Assembly (NCBI RefSeq): GCF_023016005.1 | Contig: NZ_JALKAZ010000002.1 | Coordinates: 62,001 to 126,000, forward strand | Direction: 5' to 3' | Source: Erythrobacter sp. F6033 | GTDB taxonomy: Bacteria; Pseudomonadota; Alphaproteobacteria; Sphingomonadales; Sphingomonadaceae | Length of the DNA: 64,000 nt | Part shown: in pieces, positions 12,819-21,063 of the stretch | Layout of the letters: each line of letters begins with the position of its first letter | How positions within the stretch are numbered: the stretch's first letter is position 1 | Notes under the pieces: model-generated | The model's input: the letters and a program-made list of their open reading frames with translations, nothing else | What the model was told of the DNA's origin: nothing | Database searches by the model: none | Made by a program: the position numbers and the translations under genes

Positions 12819-13325
12819 CTATTCGGACGATTTAAAGTCAGCGGGAATCGGGCAGTTGGCGCATTTCTCGCTATCGCACATCCGGCATATGCGGCGCCGC
12901 CCAAGATCGTCGTCACTCGCCGACTTCAAAACCTTGCGCAACAAATCATCCAGCATGTCGCGCTCTTCGTCCGCAAGAGACTCAACAAGAGGGCGAATGG
13001 CTAGCAAGCGCCCTTTCAACAGTTCCTCTCGCTTTTCCATTCCAGCGTCAGTCAAATAAAGTGCGTTGGAGCGTTTGTCGCTCCCACTGCGGCGCTCAAC
13101 AAGATTGTCAGCGACCAGTCTGTCGATCAATCGCACGGTGCCCGGATGGCTCAACTGCAAGACCTTCCCCAGCCGGTCATTCGACAGGCCAAAGCCATAA
13201 CCGATCACGACCAAAGCCGCAGGGGTTTCGCCCGCCCGGTGCAAAATATCGAGCGCGGATGCCTGAATCCGATCGGCCACTGCCAGCCCCAAGGCACCCA
13301 AAAGGTTTACGGTGCTATCCATCAT
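12819..13325 (-). CDS. MarR-family transcriptional regulator with C-terminal cysteine cluster
   Basis: 168 residues. The winged helix occupies about residues 40-120: NDRLGKVLQLSHPGTVRLIDRLVADNLVERRSGSDKR, where the last part is the DNA-contacting wing. The C terminus carries CRMCDSEKCANCP, a C-x2-C-x5-C-x2-C cluster that is not part of the core MarR fold and could bind zinc or an Fe-S cluster or sense oxidants (inference). Start 13325 gives MMDS; 13322 is equally possible. A perfect 21-bp palindrome lies 41 bp upstream in the divergent promoter region and is the obvious operator candidate for this gene and the SnoaL-like neighbour. Confidence 0.85.
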   Translation of the reverse strand: MMDSTVNLLGALGLAVADRIQASALDILHRAGETPAALVVIGYGFGLSNDRLGKVLQLSHPGTVRLIDRLVADNLVERRSGSDKRSNALYLTDAGMEKREELLKGRLLAIRPLVESLADEERDMLDDLLRKVLKSASDDDLGRRRICRMCDSEKCANCPIPADFKSSE

Positions 13326-13360
13326 TTATCTCGCTCAAAACAATTGCACTCACTTTCCGA

Positions 13361-13390
13361 TTGACGATATGTGCGCTGCGCACATATATG
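13361..13390 (+). promoter_or_regulatory. Candidate MarR operator overlapping a promoter
   Basis: A perfect palindrome at 13367-13387: arms ATATGTGCGC and GCGCACATAT around a single T. On the plus strand TTGACG (13361-13366) is a good -35, and TATATG (13385-13390), 18 bp on, a possible -10. The palindrome therefore fills the spacer, where a bound regulator would block polymerase. Its placement between marR and the SnoaL-like gene suggests control of both. Confidence 0.72.
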
Positions 13391-13423
13391 ACTAACCACA
13401 CCACTCTTCAAATGGATAGTCCT

Positions 13424-13831
13424 ATGTCTAACGCATCACTCTCACCCGAACATCAAGACTTCTATGAACGCTTCAAGTCGTTCTGGGCCGCACCGTCGGG
13501 TGATCGCGTCGCAGAACTCATTGCGCCCGAAGCGACCATCCATTTCACTGGTGCGGGCTTTATGACAGGCGCGCAATACGCCGCATGGATGGGAGAAGCC
13601 TTGCCAACGTTCGAGGACATGACCGTCACCCCGATGGACTGCGCAGGCAACGGCGAGATACTCTACATCGCTTGGGAGGCATCTGCCCGCCTTCACGGCG
13701 AACAGCGGACCTATCGCGGCGTAGACCGTTTTCGGATCAAAGATGGAATGGCGATTGAGGAGCACGTCATCTTTGATTCGGCCGTACTCACTCCAGAAGG
13801 TCGCGGCGGCATCGAACAAAAAAGCGGCTAG
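13424..13831 (+). CDS. SnoaL / NTF2-like fold protein
   Basis: 135 residues from the ATG at 13424. In-frame ATGs at 13388 and 13412 lie in or too near the predicted -10, so they are less likely. The chain shows the NTF2-like pattern: an N-terminal helix (SPEHQDFYERFKSFWAA), VAELIAPEATIHFTGAGFMTG, then strands ending FRIKDGMAIEEHVIFDS. Such proteins are small-molecule isomerases, hydrolases or ligand binders, and here function is unknown. It is divergent from the MarR gene across a shared palindrome and is probably the main target of that regulator. Confidence 0.72.
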   Translation: MSNASLSPEHQDFYERFKSFWAAPSGDRVAELIAPEATIHFTGAGFMTGAQYAAWMGEALPTFEDMTVTPMDCAGNGEILYIAWEASARLHGEQRTYRGVDRFRIKDGMAIEEHVIFDSAVLTPEGRGGIEQKSG

Positions 13832-13843
13832 GCCCCGCTCCCA

Positions 13844-14137
13844 TCACTCTGCCTTCCAGCGCCCCTTAACCGGCTCAAATTTGTCCACCCGGATCGACTG
13901 CCACACGCCGCCGACCAGATAGGGATCGTCGTTCACGGTTGCTCGCGCTGCCGCTTCGTCTTCGGCTTCGATAATCAGCAGCGAACCGACAAAATCGCCG
14001 TTCTTGTTCGTCAGAGGCCCTGCGGCGAGATAGTTCTCGTCATGCTGGGCCATCCATTCCCGCTGGGCTTCAAGGTGGACCGCACGCAGCGTCTCGCTGT
14101 TCTCACCATCGCGACAATAAAAGCAGAATTTGGCCAT
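13844..14137 (-). CDS. YciI-like domain protein
   Basis: 97 residues from the ATG at 14137, although the frame runs open further upstream. It has a YciI-type ferredoxin-like fold: MAKFCFYCRDG start, RAVHLEAQREWMAQH helix containing the conserved His, AAGPLTNKNGDFVGSLLIIEAED, and DDPYLVGGVWQSIRVDKFEP. Members are small dimeric proteins of uncertain enzymatic role with a putative His-Asp active site. It converges with the SnoaL-like gene, with 12 bp between the ends. No partner gene follows. Confidence 0.8.
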   Translation of the reverse strand: MAKFCFYCRDGENSETLRAVHLEAQREWMAQHDENYLAAGPLTNKNGDFVGSLLIIEAEDEAAARATVNDDPYLVGGVWQSIRVDKFEPVKGRWKAE

Positions 14138-14317
14138 CGGATGATCGTACCTAGCCCGCCGTCCCCGATCAAGCGGCAACACATGCGGCCAACTGCGTTC
14201 GACTTTGCTTGATGTCGCGGCTTTGCGGGTGCAAATCGGGCTCAGAAGTCCGAGTCGCATCGTCCATCCAGCATGGGCAGCGGCGGAGATGCTACAGGGA
14301 AAAGAGACCATCACGAC

Positions 14318-17300
14318 GTGACCACGAACGCATTGCCAGACAACACCGCCCATTTCCTCGACCGCGCAGAGTTGCGCCGCGCTTATCGCGCCGAAGAGGA
14401 AGCGTGCATCGCGCAGCGCATCGAACAGGCCGCGCCCGCGCGAAAGGTGGCGGATGCTGCGGCTGATCTGGCGATTGATCTGATCAATGGTGCCCGCGCG
14501 CAAAAGGCGAGCGGCGTGGATGCGTTCTTGCAACAATACGGCCTCGATACCGAAGAGGGCATCGCGCTGATGTGTCTCGCCGAAGCCTTGCTGCGCGTGC
14601 CAGATGAAGAGACCGCCGATGCTCTGATCCGCGACAAGATCGGCGAGATCGAATGGGGCGATCATCTGGGCGAAAGCTCATCGACATTCGTGAACGCTGC
14701 GACGTTCTCCCTGATGCTGACCGGCGAAGTTCTGGAACGTCCCGAGGAACACCAGAAGGGCATGGGCCGCGTGCTGAAAGGCACGATGAACCGTCTGGGC
14801 GAACCTGTAATTCGCAAAGCGACTTTGCAGGCGATGCGCATTCTCGGCGGGCAGTTCGTCTTTGGCCGGACTATCGGCGAAGCGCTCAAACGCGCCAAGC
14901 CGGAACGCGCAAAAGGCCTTACCCATTCGTTTGACATGCTGGGCGAAGCGGCGATGACATTCGCCGATGCCGCGCGCTATGCATCTGCGTATGAAGGCGC
15001 GATTGATCGTTTGGCGAGCGAAGCGAAAGGCGGGGTTGGCCCGTCACCGGGTATCTCGGTCAAATTGTCGGCGCTGCACCCGAAATACGGCTATCTCCAC
15101 GCCGAAGAAGCGCGGCAGGACATCGTGCCGATCGTCAAACGTCTCGCGATGAAAGCCCGCGATGCGGATATTCACTTTACGCTCGATGCCGAGGAAGCAG
15201 AACGGCTTGAGGTTTCGCTCGACATTATCGAGACGCTCGTCAGTGATGATCAACTGTTCACTCGCGAAGACGGATCGCGTTGGGACGGGTTCGGCCTTGC
15301 GATCCAAGCCTATCAGAAACGCGGCGTGCCGCTGTGTGATTGGGTGGCCAAACTCGCGCGGCGGCATGGGCGCAAGCTGTTCGTGCGGCTTGTCAAAGGC
15401 GCTTATTGGGATAGCGAGATCAAGGTCAGCCAGGTCGGCGGATACACCGATTATCCGGTCTTCACGCGCAAGCTGGCCACCGACGTATCCTACCTCGCCT
15501 GCGCGGCTCGCCTGTTCGAGCATGACGACGTGATCCGCCCGGCCTTTGCGACGCACAACGCCTACACCGTGGCCGCTGTGAAAGAGATGGCGAAGGGGCG
15601 GGGCTTTGAGTTCCAGCGCCTCCACGGCATGGGCGAAGAAGTCTTCGATGCTCTCGGCAAGATCGAGGGCAATGATCGCACGCCTGTGCGCATCTACGCG
15701 CCCGTTGGCGGACACAAAGAATTGCTCGCCTATCTCGTGCGCCGCTTGCTCGAAAACGGAGCCAATACCAGCTTTGTAAACCGCATGGGCGACGCCGATA
15801 TTCCGGCCAGCGAATTGGTTGGCGATCCGGTCGAAGAACTCGCCGCAATGTCGCCGCGCCGCAACACCGCCATTCCGCTGCCGCGCGATATTCTTGGAGA
15901 GCGCGTCAACAGCGCCGGAGTCGATCTGTCCGATCCGCTGGTGCTTGGCCCGCTTCAGGAGCGTTTGAAGCGTCTGGAAAGCATTCAATGGCGCGCTGAA
16001 CCAACCTTCCCCGCCGAAGAACCCGGCGAAATCGCGCCGATCACAATGCCGCATGACCTCACGGCTGAGGTCGGCACCCGCCGCGATGCGACCGCAGAGG
16101 AAGTGGACGCCGCATTCGCCCGCGCCGAAGCGATCCAGCCGGGCTGGGACGCATTGGGCGGAGAAGCGCGCGCGTTGTTGCTGGAAGAAGCCGCCAACCA
16201 GTTCGAAGCGCATACCGACGAGTTTCTATCTCTTTGCCAGCGCGAAGCGGGAAAGACTCTGCTCGATGGCGTGGCCGAACTGCGCGAAGCGGTCGACTTT
16301 CTGCGGTATTACGCCGCAGAGGCGCGCCGCCAGTTTGACGAGCCGCTTTATCTGCCCGGCCCGACCGGTGAGGAAAACACGCTTCGCATGCACGGCCGCG
16401 GCGTTTTCGCCACGATCAGCCCGTGGAATTTCCCGCTCGCGATCTTCACCGGCATGGCCTCGGCTGCACTCGCGGCGGGCAATGCCGTGATCACCAAACC
16501 AGCGGAGCAAACCCCGCTCACTGCGGCGCTTGCCGTGAAGCTGATGCATGATGCGGGTATCCCGCCAGAGGCACTGCAACTGCTGCCCGGTGCAGGCGAA
16601 GTGGGTCAGCTCATCACGTCCGATCCCCGCATCGCTGGCGTCGCTTTTACCGGCTCGACCGAGACGGCCCGCCTGATCAACCAATCGCTCGCTGGACGCG
16701 ACGGGCCGATTGCGACTTTGATCGCGGAAACCGGCGGCCAAAATGCGATGATAGTCGATTCATCGGCGCTGCCCGAGCAGGTCGTGCGCGATGTTCTGGC
16801 GAGCGCATTCCAGTCGGCGGGTCAGCGGTGCTCGGCATTGCGTGTGCTGTATCTGCAAGATGACGTCGCCGATGAAATGCTGGAGATGATCCGCGGCGGA
16901 TTCGAGGCCCTGCATGTCGGCGATCCGGCGGACCTCGCCACCGATGTCGGCCCTGTGATTGATCCGGACGCACAAGCCGCGCTTGAACGCCATGTCGCAC
17001 GCAGCATCGCTTCCGAGCGTAACGTAACGCGTTGCTTCATGCCTGAAGGCACCGACAAAGGCTGCTACGTCGCGCCGACCATTATCGAGGTGGATTCGAT
17101 CCTCGATCTGAACCGTGAAAACTTCGGCCCTGTCCTGCATGTGGCGCGGTTCAAATCCGAAGAGCTGAGTCAGGTCATCGAAGATATCAACGCGACCGGA
17201 TACGGCCTGACGCTTGGCCTGCACAGTCGCATCGCCGCCACGCGCCGCTTTGTTCAGGCCCGCGCGAAAGTCGGCAATTTCTACGTCAACCGCAACCAAA

Positions 17301-17461
17301 TTGGGGCGATTGTCGAAAGCCAGCCATTCGGCGGCGAAGGCTTGTCCGGCACCGGTCCCAAAGCGGGCGGCCCGAACTATCTCGCCCGTTTTGCAACCGA
17401 GCGCGTGACCTGCATCGACACAACAGCGGCGGGCGGCAACGCCACTCTGCTCGCGAGCTAA
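14318..17461 (+). CDS. putA: Bifunctional proline dehydrogenase / L-glutamate gamma-semialdehyde dehydrogenase PutA
   Basis: 1047 residues from a GTG at 14318 behind GGGAAAAGAGA; an ATG at 14273 is the alternative but lacks a ribosome-binding site. The FAD-binding proline dehydrogenase domain covers about residues 100-450 (GISVKLSALHPKY, FVRLVKGAYWDSEIK, FQRLHGMGEEVFD, RIYAPVGGH). The aldehyde dehydrogenase domain covers about 510-1020 (SPWNFPLAIF, AETGGQNAMIVD, catalytic Cys in SAGQRCSALR). It converts proline to glutamate through a channelled P5C intermediate at the membrane surface. There is no N-terminal ribbon-helix-helix and no extra C-terminal domain, so this is a short type-A PutA that cannot autorepress. 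Confidence 0.93.
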   Translation: MTTNALPDNTAHFLDRAELRRAYRAEEEACIAQRIEQAAPARKVADAAADLAIDLINGARAQKASGVDAFLQQYGLDTEEGIALMCLAEALLRVPDEETADALIRDKIGEIEWGDHLGESSSTFVNAATFSLMLTGEVLERPEEHQKGMGRVLKGTMNRLGEPVIRKATLQAMRILGGQFVFGRTIGEALKRAKPERAKGLTHSFDMLGEAAMTFADAARYASAYEGAIDRLASEAKGGVGPSPGISVKLSALHPKYGYLHAEEARQDIVPIVKRLAMKARDADIHFTLDAEEAERLEVSLDIIETLVSDDQLFTREDGSRWDGFGLAIQAYQKRGVPLCDWVAKLARRHGRKLFVRLVKGAYWDSEIKVSQVGGYTDYPVFTRKLATDVSYLACAARLFEHDDVIRPAFATHNAYTVAAVKEMAKGRGFEFQRLHGMGEEVFDALGKIEGNDRTPVRIYAPVGGHKELLAYLVRRLLENGANTSFVNRMGDADIPASELVGDPVEELAAMSPRRNTAIPLPRDILGERVNSAGVDLSDPLVLGPLQERLKRLESIQWRAEPTFPAEEPGEIAPITMPHDLTAEVGTRRDATAEEVDAAFARAEAIQPGWDALGGEARALLLEEAANQFEAHTDEFLSLCQREAGKTLLDGVAELREAVDFLRYYAAEARRQFDEPLYLPGPTGEENTLRMHGRGVFATISPWNFPLAIFTGMASAALAAGNAVITKPAEQTPLTAALAVKLMHDAGIPPEALQLLPGAGEVGQLITSDPRIAGVAFTGSTETARLINQSLAGRDGPIATLIAETGGQNAMIVDSSALPEQVVRDVLASAFQSAGQRCSALRVLYLQDDVADEMLEMIRGGFEALHVGDPADLATDVGPVIDPDAQAALERHVARSIASERNVTRCFMPEGTDKGCYVAPTIIEVDSILDLNRENFGPVLHVARFKSEELSQVIEDINATGYGLTLGLHSRIAATRRFVQARAKVGNFYVNRNQIGAIVESQPFGGEGLSGTGPKAGGPNYLARFATERVTCIDTTAAGGNATLLAS

Positions 17462-17507
17462 AAAGGTTTACTTGCGGGCAGACGGGGTTGCGCGATAAAA
17501 GCGCTTC

Positions 17508-18035
17508 ATGCCCAAGTTTCTGATTCACCTTTTCACCCTGCTCGCGCTCGTCTGGAGCGGCCCTGCGCTCGCCGATGTGCAGATCCACTTTCACAGCGTG
17601 AACGGATCGGTGCTGTTTGGACGGTACCCGCACACATTCTTTGTGCTGGAAGGCACGCTGGAATCGAACGGCAAAGCGGTGAACGAGAATTACGGCTTCT
17701 CCGCCCGCAAGGCGACCACAGCGGTTCTGCGCGGGCCGGTGGAGCATATGGTGCTCGCCGAAAAGCCGAAATTTATCAAGAAAACCAATCGCCATTTCTC
17801 GATGACGATTACCGACGAGCAATATTACCGGATCATCGCCGAAAAGGACAAATGGCAGAACGCGCCGGGCAAATATTACAGCCTCGACACGCGCAACTGC
17901 ATCCACTTTGTAGGCACAATGGCGAAGATACTCGGCCTGAAGGTTGAATATCCTGAAGACATGCTGCGCCGCCCGAAAAAATGGCTCAATCACGTCACGG
18001 CGCTCAACCCGCAGCTTGGCGCAAAGCAGATATAG
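17508..18035 (+). CDS. Secreted protein with NlpC/P60-like His...Cys pattern, function unknown
   Basis: 175 residues with a signal peptide cut near WSGPALA-DVQ. The mature part has a GRYPHTFFVLEG histidine followed about 85 residues later by LDTRNCIHFVG, with YYSL before it. The order His then Cys, with an NC-[IF]-H/F context, recalls circularly permuted papain-like enzymes, but I do not recognise a named family. It lies 46 bp after putA on the same strand and may be read through from it. Its 3' end converges with the thioesterase gene 10 bp away. Confidence 0.65.
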   Translation: MPKFLIHLFTLLALVWSGPALADVQIHFHSVNGSVLFGRYPHTFFVLEGTLESNGKAVNENYGFSARKATTAVLRGPVEHMVLAEKPKFIKKTNRHFSMTITDEQYYRIIAEKDKWQNAPGKYYSLDTRNCIHFVGTMAKILGLKVEYPEDMLRRPKKWLNHVTALNPQLGAKQI

Positions 18036-18045
18036 GAGCGGAAGC

Positions 18046-18501
18046 TCAGCTCGCTTTCGAAGTCGCTATGCCAGTCGGCACGATGGTCGCTTGAGCCACC
18101 GCGACAAGCACTGGATCGCTGCCTCCGTCTTCTGACCACACATCCGCGCGCACGACGACCTGCCGCTTGCCCGCTTTCACAACGCTGCCTTTGGACCGCA
18201 GCTTTGCGCCCTTTGCCGGGGCGAGGAAATTGATCGTGTAGCTGCCCGTCACCACATCGCCGACAGCGGAACTGGCCGCCCATGCGCAGGCATTATCAGC
18301 CATCAATCCGACGATGGCACCGTGAGCAAAGCCGTGATGCTGAGTCATTTCCGGCCGAACATCCATCTCGATCTCGGCCACCCCCTCCCAGCAACGAACC
18401 GGCTCAAGCTCCAGAAAGCTGCTGAACCCAGACCGCCCGACTGCGATCCTTTTCATATAATCGAGCACTTGCTGTTCATTATCGAAACCGGGTCTGGACA
18501 T
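18046..18501 (-). CDS. PaaI-family hotdog thioesterase
   Basis: 151 residues from the ATG at 18501, chosen for the AAGGA seven bases upstream; the frame extends to 18564 without a site. The hotdog signature is MTQHHGFAHGAIVGLMADNACAWA, where HGFAHGG-type spacing and the Asp on the helix form the active site, followed by YTINFLAPAKG. It hydrolyses an acyl- or aryl-CoA thioester in the cytoplasm. The divergent HxlR regulator shares an intergenic region holding two matching inverted repeats, so this gene is probably under its control. Confidence 0.85.
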   Translation of the reverse strand: MSRPGFDNEQQVLDYMKRIAVGRSGFSSFLELEPVRCWEGVAEIEMDVRPEMTQHHGFAHGAIVGLMADNACAWAASSAVGDVVTGSYTINFLAPAKGAKLRSKGSVVKAGKRQVVVRADVWSEDGGSDPVLVAVAQATIVPTGIATSKAS

Positions 18502-18511
18502 ATTCAAATCC

Positions 18512-18581
18512 TTAAGTCTGGAAATAAGACTTAATTCAATCACGCTTGTGCTTTGCTTGGTCAAGTCTAAAATGCAGACCT
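18512..18581. promoter_or_regulatory. Two candidate HxlR operator sites
   Basis: Site 1 (18512-18534) is TTAAGTCT, seven bases, AGACTTAA: perfect 8-bp arms. Site 2 (18563-18581) is AAGTCT, seven bases, AGACCT: the same core and spacer with one mismatch. The core half-sites are 49 bp apart. Site 1 is in the leader of the thioesterase gene and site 2 abuts the hxlR start codon, an arrangement suited to control of both divergent genes. Confidence 0.68.
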
Positions 18582-18923
18582 ATGAACCCGCTCGAGCTTT
18601 CCACGTCTCCCTGTCCCGTTGGCCGGGCGTCGCGCATTCTCGGGGACCGATGGGTCATTCTGATTGTGCGCGAAGCATTTTTAGGAGCGACACGGTTTGA
18701 AGAATTTCTGCCCAATACCGGCATCAATCGCGCCGCGCTGACATCGCGCCTTACCGCTCTGGTCGAGCATGGAATTCTGGAACGCGACCCTCCCGAAGGA
18801 CGCCGCGCCGAGTACAAACTGACAGAGGCTGGCCGCGAGCTGGCCCCCGTTATGGGCGCGATGCGCGAATGGGGTGATAAATGGCTGTTTGATGGCAAAG
18901 GACGGACGAAAGAGAAGCAATGA
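18582..18923 (+). CDS. HxlR-family winged-helix transcriptional regulator
   Basis: 113 residues from the ATG at 18582. HxlR features: an N-terminal SPCPVGRASRILGDRWVILIVREAF with the conserved cysteine used for aldehyde or redox sensing in characterised members, RFEEFLPNTGINRAALTSRLTALVEHGIL (recognition helix), and a RRAEYKLTEAGREL wing. It binds DNA as a dimer. Two matched inverted repeats just upstream are the likely operators, giving autoregulation and control of the divergent thioesterase. Its stop overlaps the next start as ATGA. Confidence 0.88.
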   Translation: MNPLELSTSPCPVGRASRILGDRWVILIVREAFLGATRFEEFLPNTGINRAALTSRLTALVEHGILERDPPEGRRAEYKLTEAGRELAPVMGAMREWGDKWLFDGKGRTKEKQ

Positions 18924-19186
18924 CCTTGTCCGAGAATCCACGGCTGATCACAGCTCACTCGGTTGTTTTCAATGATGGCAAGTTCATCTTGGAAACATAC
19001 AGTTTTGGGACCTACTGCCTCTACTTCAAGAACGTCGACGATGCCGCCTGCATCCGAGATGACCTCTTCGACGATCTTTCAGATGCCATGGAGTCATGCT
19101 TGGATGAATACGGAATTCCGCTCGACTCTTGGGAGTTATTAGAAGCGCATTCCCCAATCATGGCGCCCCTTGATCCCTCAATATAG
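18920..19186 (+). CDS. Small acidic protein coupled to hxlR, unknown
   Basis: 88 residues, overlapping the hxlR stop by four bases (ATGA), which favours a real, translationally coupled gene. No family is recognised. It is rich in Asp/Glu, has three cysteines (TYCLYF, AACIRD, ESCLDEYG), and ends with a predicted helix DDLSDAMESCLDEYG. No signal peptide or membrane segment. Its base composition is visibly more AT-rich than its neighbours, which may indicate later acquisition. A regulator accessory or ligand-sensing partner is conceivable but unsupported. Confidence 0.5.
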   Translation: MTLSENPRLITAHSVVFNDGKFILETYSFGTYCLYFKNVDDAACIRDDLFDDLSDAMESCLDEYGIPLDSWELLEAHSPIMAPLDPSI

Positions 19187-19277
19187 GCGTCAATGAATAT
19201 GGCAGCGCGTCAATCCTCCCACACCTAAAACTACGCCAACGCTTGCCCCGTCCGCGCCCTTCGGGAATCACTGCGTC

Positions 19278-19832
19278 ATGGCTATTCTTTCAGACAAATG
19301 GATTCGTGAGCAGGCTCAAACCAACGGCATGATTGAGCCGTTTGAGGAAGCGCAGCGCCGCGATGGTGTGATCTCTTACGGGCTCAGCTCATACGGGTAC
19401 GACGCGCGGGTTGCGCCAGAGTTCAAGATTTTCACCAATGTGAACTCTGCGACGGTCGATCCAAAGAAATTCGACGCAAACAGCCTCGTTGATCGCGAAA
19501 CCGATGTCTGCATCATCCCGCCCAACTCCTTTGCTCTGGCACGCACCGTCGAGTATTTCCGCGTACCCGAAGACGTGCTGGTCATCTGCCTAGGCAAAAG
19601 CACCTATGCGCGCTGCGGTATCATCGTGAATGTCACCCCGCTTGAGCCGGGCTGGGAAGGCCACGTGACGCTGGAATTTTCCAACACCACGCCGCTGCCT
19701 GCAAAAATCTACGCCAATGAAGGCGCGTGCCAGTTTCTGTTCCTGAAAGGGAACGAGCGCTGCGAGACCAGCTACAAAGACCGCGCGGGCAAATATATGG
19801 GCCAGCGCGGGGTGACGCTGCCACGGTTGTAG
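19278..19832 (+). CDS. dcd: dCTP deaminase
   Basis: 184 residues, the standard length. The Dcd/Dut fold is marked by [31 protein letters not shown], containing the substrate-binding Ser/Arg and the catalytic Glu (GHVTLE), and the C-terminal [13 protein letters not shown] that closes over the nucleotide. It deaminates dCTP to dUTP, the main source of dUMP for thymidylate synthesis in many bacteria. Six bases later an AraC-type gene starts on the same strand, but no functional link is apparent. Confidence 0.95.
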   Translation: MAILSDKWIREQAQTNGMIEPFEEAQRRDGVISYGLSSYGYDARVAPEFKIFTNVNSATVDPKKFDANSLVDRETDVCIIPPNSFALARTVEYFRVPEDVLVICLGKSTYARCGIIVNVTPLEPGWEGHVTLEFSNTTPLPAKIYANEGACQFLFLKGNERCETSYKDRAGKYMGQRGVTLPRL

Positions 19833-19838
19833 AAGGCA

Positions 19839-20960
19839 ATGTGGGACGGGCTTGTTCTTGGCTGGCGAACGGCGATCCTTATCCCGCCAATACTTGCCAT
19901 GCTGGTCATCGCAACCGCCCTAACCCGAGCTTTGGCAAACCACACCGCGAACCGGTCACTCGCGATCTTACTCGTCGTTTTGGTTGGGACACTTACGCCA
20001 TGGGCAATAGGGTTCGCTGGTTTTTATGATCGCTGGCAATGGCTCAGCTTCGCCCCCTTCTCACATCCTCTAGCGGTCGCCCCGCTGTTCTATTTCTATC
20101 TGTTCGCGCTCGTCCATGGCCGGCTTCCGGGAAGGCTCAGCCTCCATCTTGCCGCCCCGATTATATTCGGCGCTGTGATGGTGATCAGTTTCCTGCTGCC
20201 TGCTGATGCGAAATCGACCTGGGCGCGCATTTCCTCTGGCGGGTTCGACATTGTGGTCTCTCTCGGCATTGTCGTTGGCTTTGCAATGTACGGGCGTTTG
20301 AGCTGGCTGTTGCTCCGCCGCTACCGCGTGTGGCTGGCGAGTGAGCGGAGCGACGATGACCGTTTTGCAGCGCGTTGGCTCCAGAACATTCTGATCGGCG
20401 GTGCTGCGCTTTTGGCAGTATGGGCTGTTTACGAAGTGACCAATGCTGTGATCGGGCTTAGCTATCGCGGTCTGATGGGCCTGTATATCGTAATCGCTAT
20501 CCTAGGCACGGCGCTTGCAATCGAGGGCTGGCGCCATGCGCATTTGCCGTTCCCCTCGATGCCCTTCGGCCTAGATGCAGGCTTGCAAGAGGACAAACAG
20601 GCCGAGCCTCGCCCGACTCTCGTGAAAGACGCCAACCGCTGGGTTGAACAAATCCGCCAAGATCGCCTTTACGAAGATCCAGAAATCTCGCTTGCCCGCG
20701 CCGCACGGCATCTTGGAACGAACCAGTCCTACCTCTCACGTGCGGTGAATGAGCAGTTCGGAATGAACTGGTCCGCTCTGATCAATGGGATGCGGAGCGA
20801 AGCGGTCGCAGAGCGGCTTGCCGTGGATGCATCTGCCGATATTCTCCGCACGGCGTTGGAGTGCGGCTTCAATTCCAAAGCCAGCTTCAACCGCTCCTTC
20901 CGGGCGCACCATGGCATGACACCATCTGCCTTCAGGCGCGAAACGTCTCAGAACGCATAA
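19839..20960 (+). CDS. AraC-family regulator with N-terminal multi-pass membrane domain
   Basis: 373 residues. Residues 1-240 contain about seven hydrophobic segments (AILIPPILAMLVIATAL, SLAILLVVLVGTLTPWAIGF, and so on). After a hydrophilic linker, residues 265-373 hold an AraC/XylS DNA-binding domain with two helix-turn-helices (ISLARAARHLGTNQSYLSRAV and DILRTALECGFNSKASFNRSF...GMTPSAFRR). A membrane-bound AraC regulator would sense an envelope or lipophilic signal. The next gene, 103 bp downstream on the same strand, encodes a small secreted protein that is a plausible target. Confidence 0.85.
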   Translation: MWDGLVLGWRTAILIPPILAMLVIATALTRALANHTANRSLAILLVVLVGTLTPWAIGFAGFYDRWQWLSFAPFSHPLAVAPLFYFYLFALVHGRLPGRLSLHLAAPIIFGAVMVISFLLPADAKSTWARISSGGFDIVVSLGIVVGFAMYGRLSWLLLRRYRVWLASERSDDDRFAARWLQNILIGGAALLAVWAVYEVTNAVIGLSYRGLMGLYIVIAILGTALAIEGWRHAHLPFPSMPFGLDAGLQEDKQAEPRPTLVKDANRWVEQIRQDRLYEDPEISLARAARHLGTNQSYLSRAVNEQFGMNWSALINGMRSEAVAERLAVDASADILRTALECGFNSKASFNRSFRAHHGMTPSAFRRETSQNA

Positions 20961-21063
20961 ACGTACAGCGTTTTGGGATGTGAGACGCGCGGGCAAGAAT
21001 TCCGAGCCATCTGTCTTTTCAGCGACGGCCAATCGGGCCCACGCCTCTTAAAAAGGACTAACG

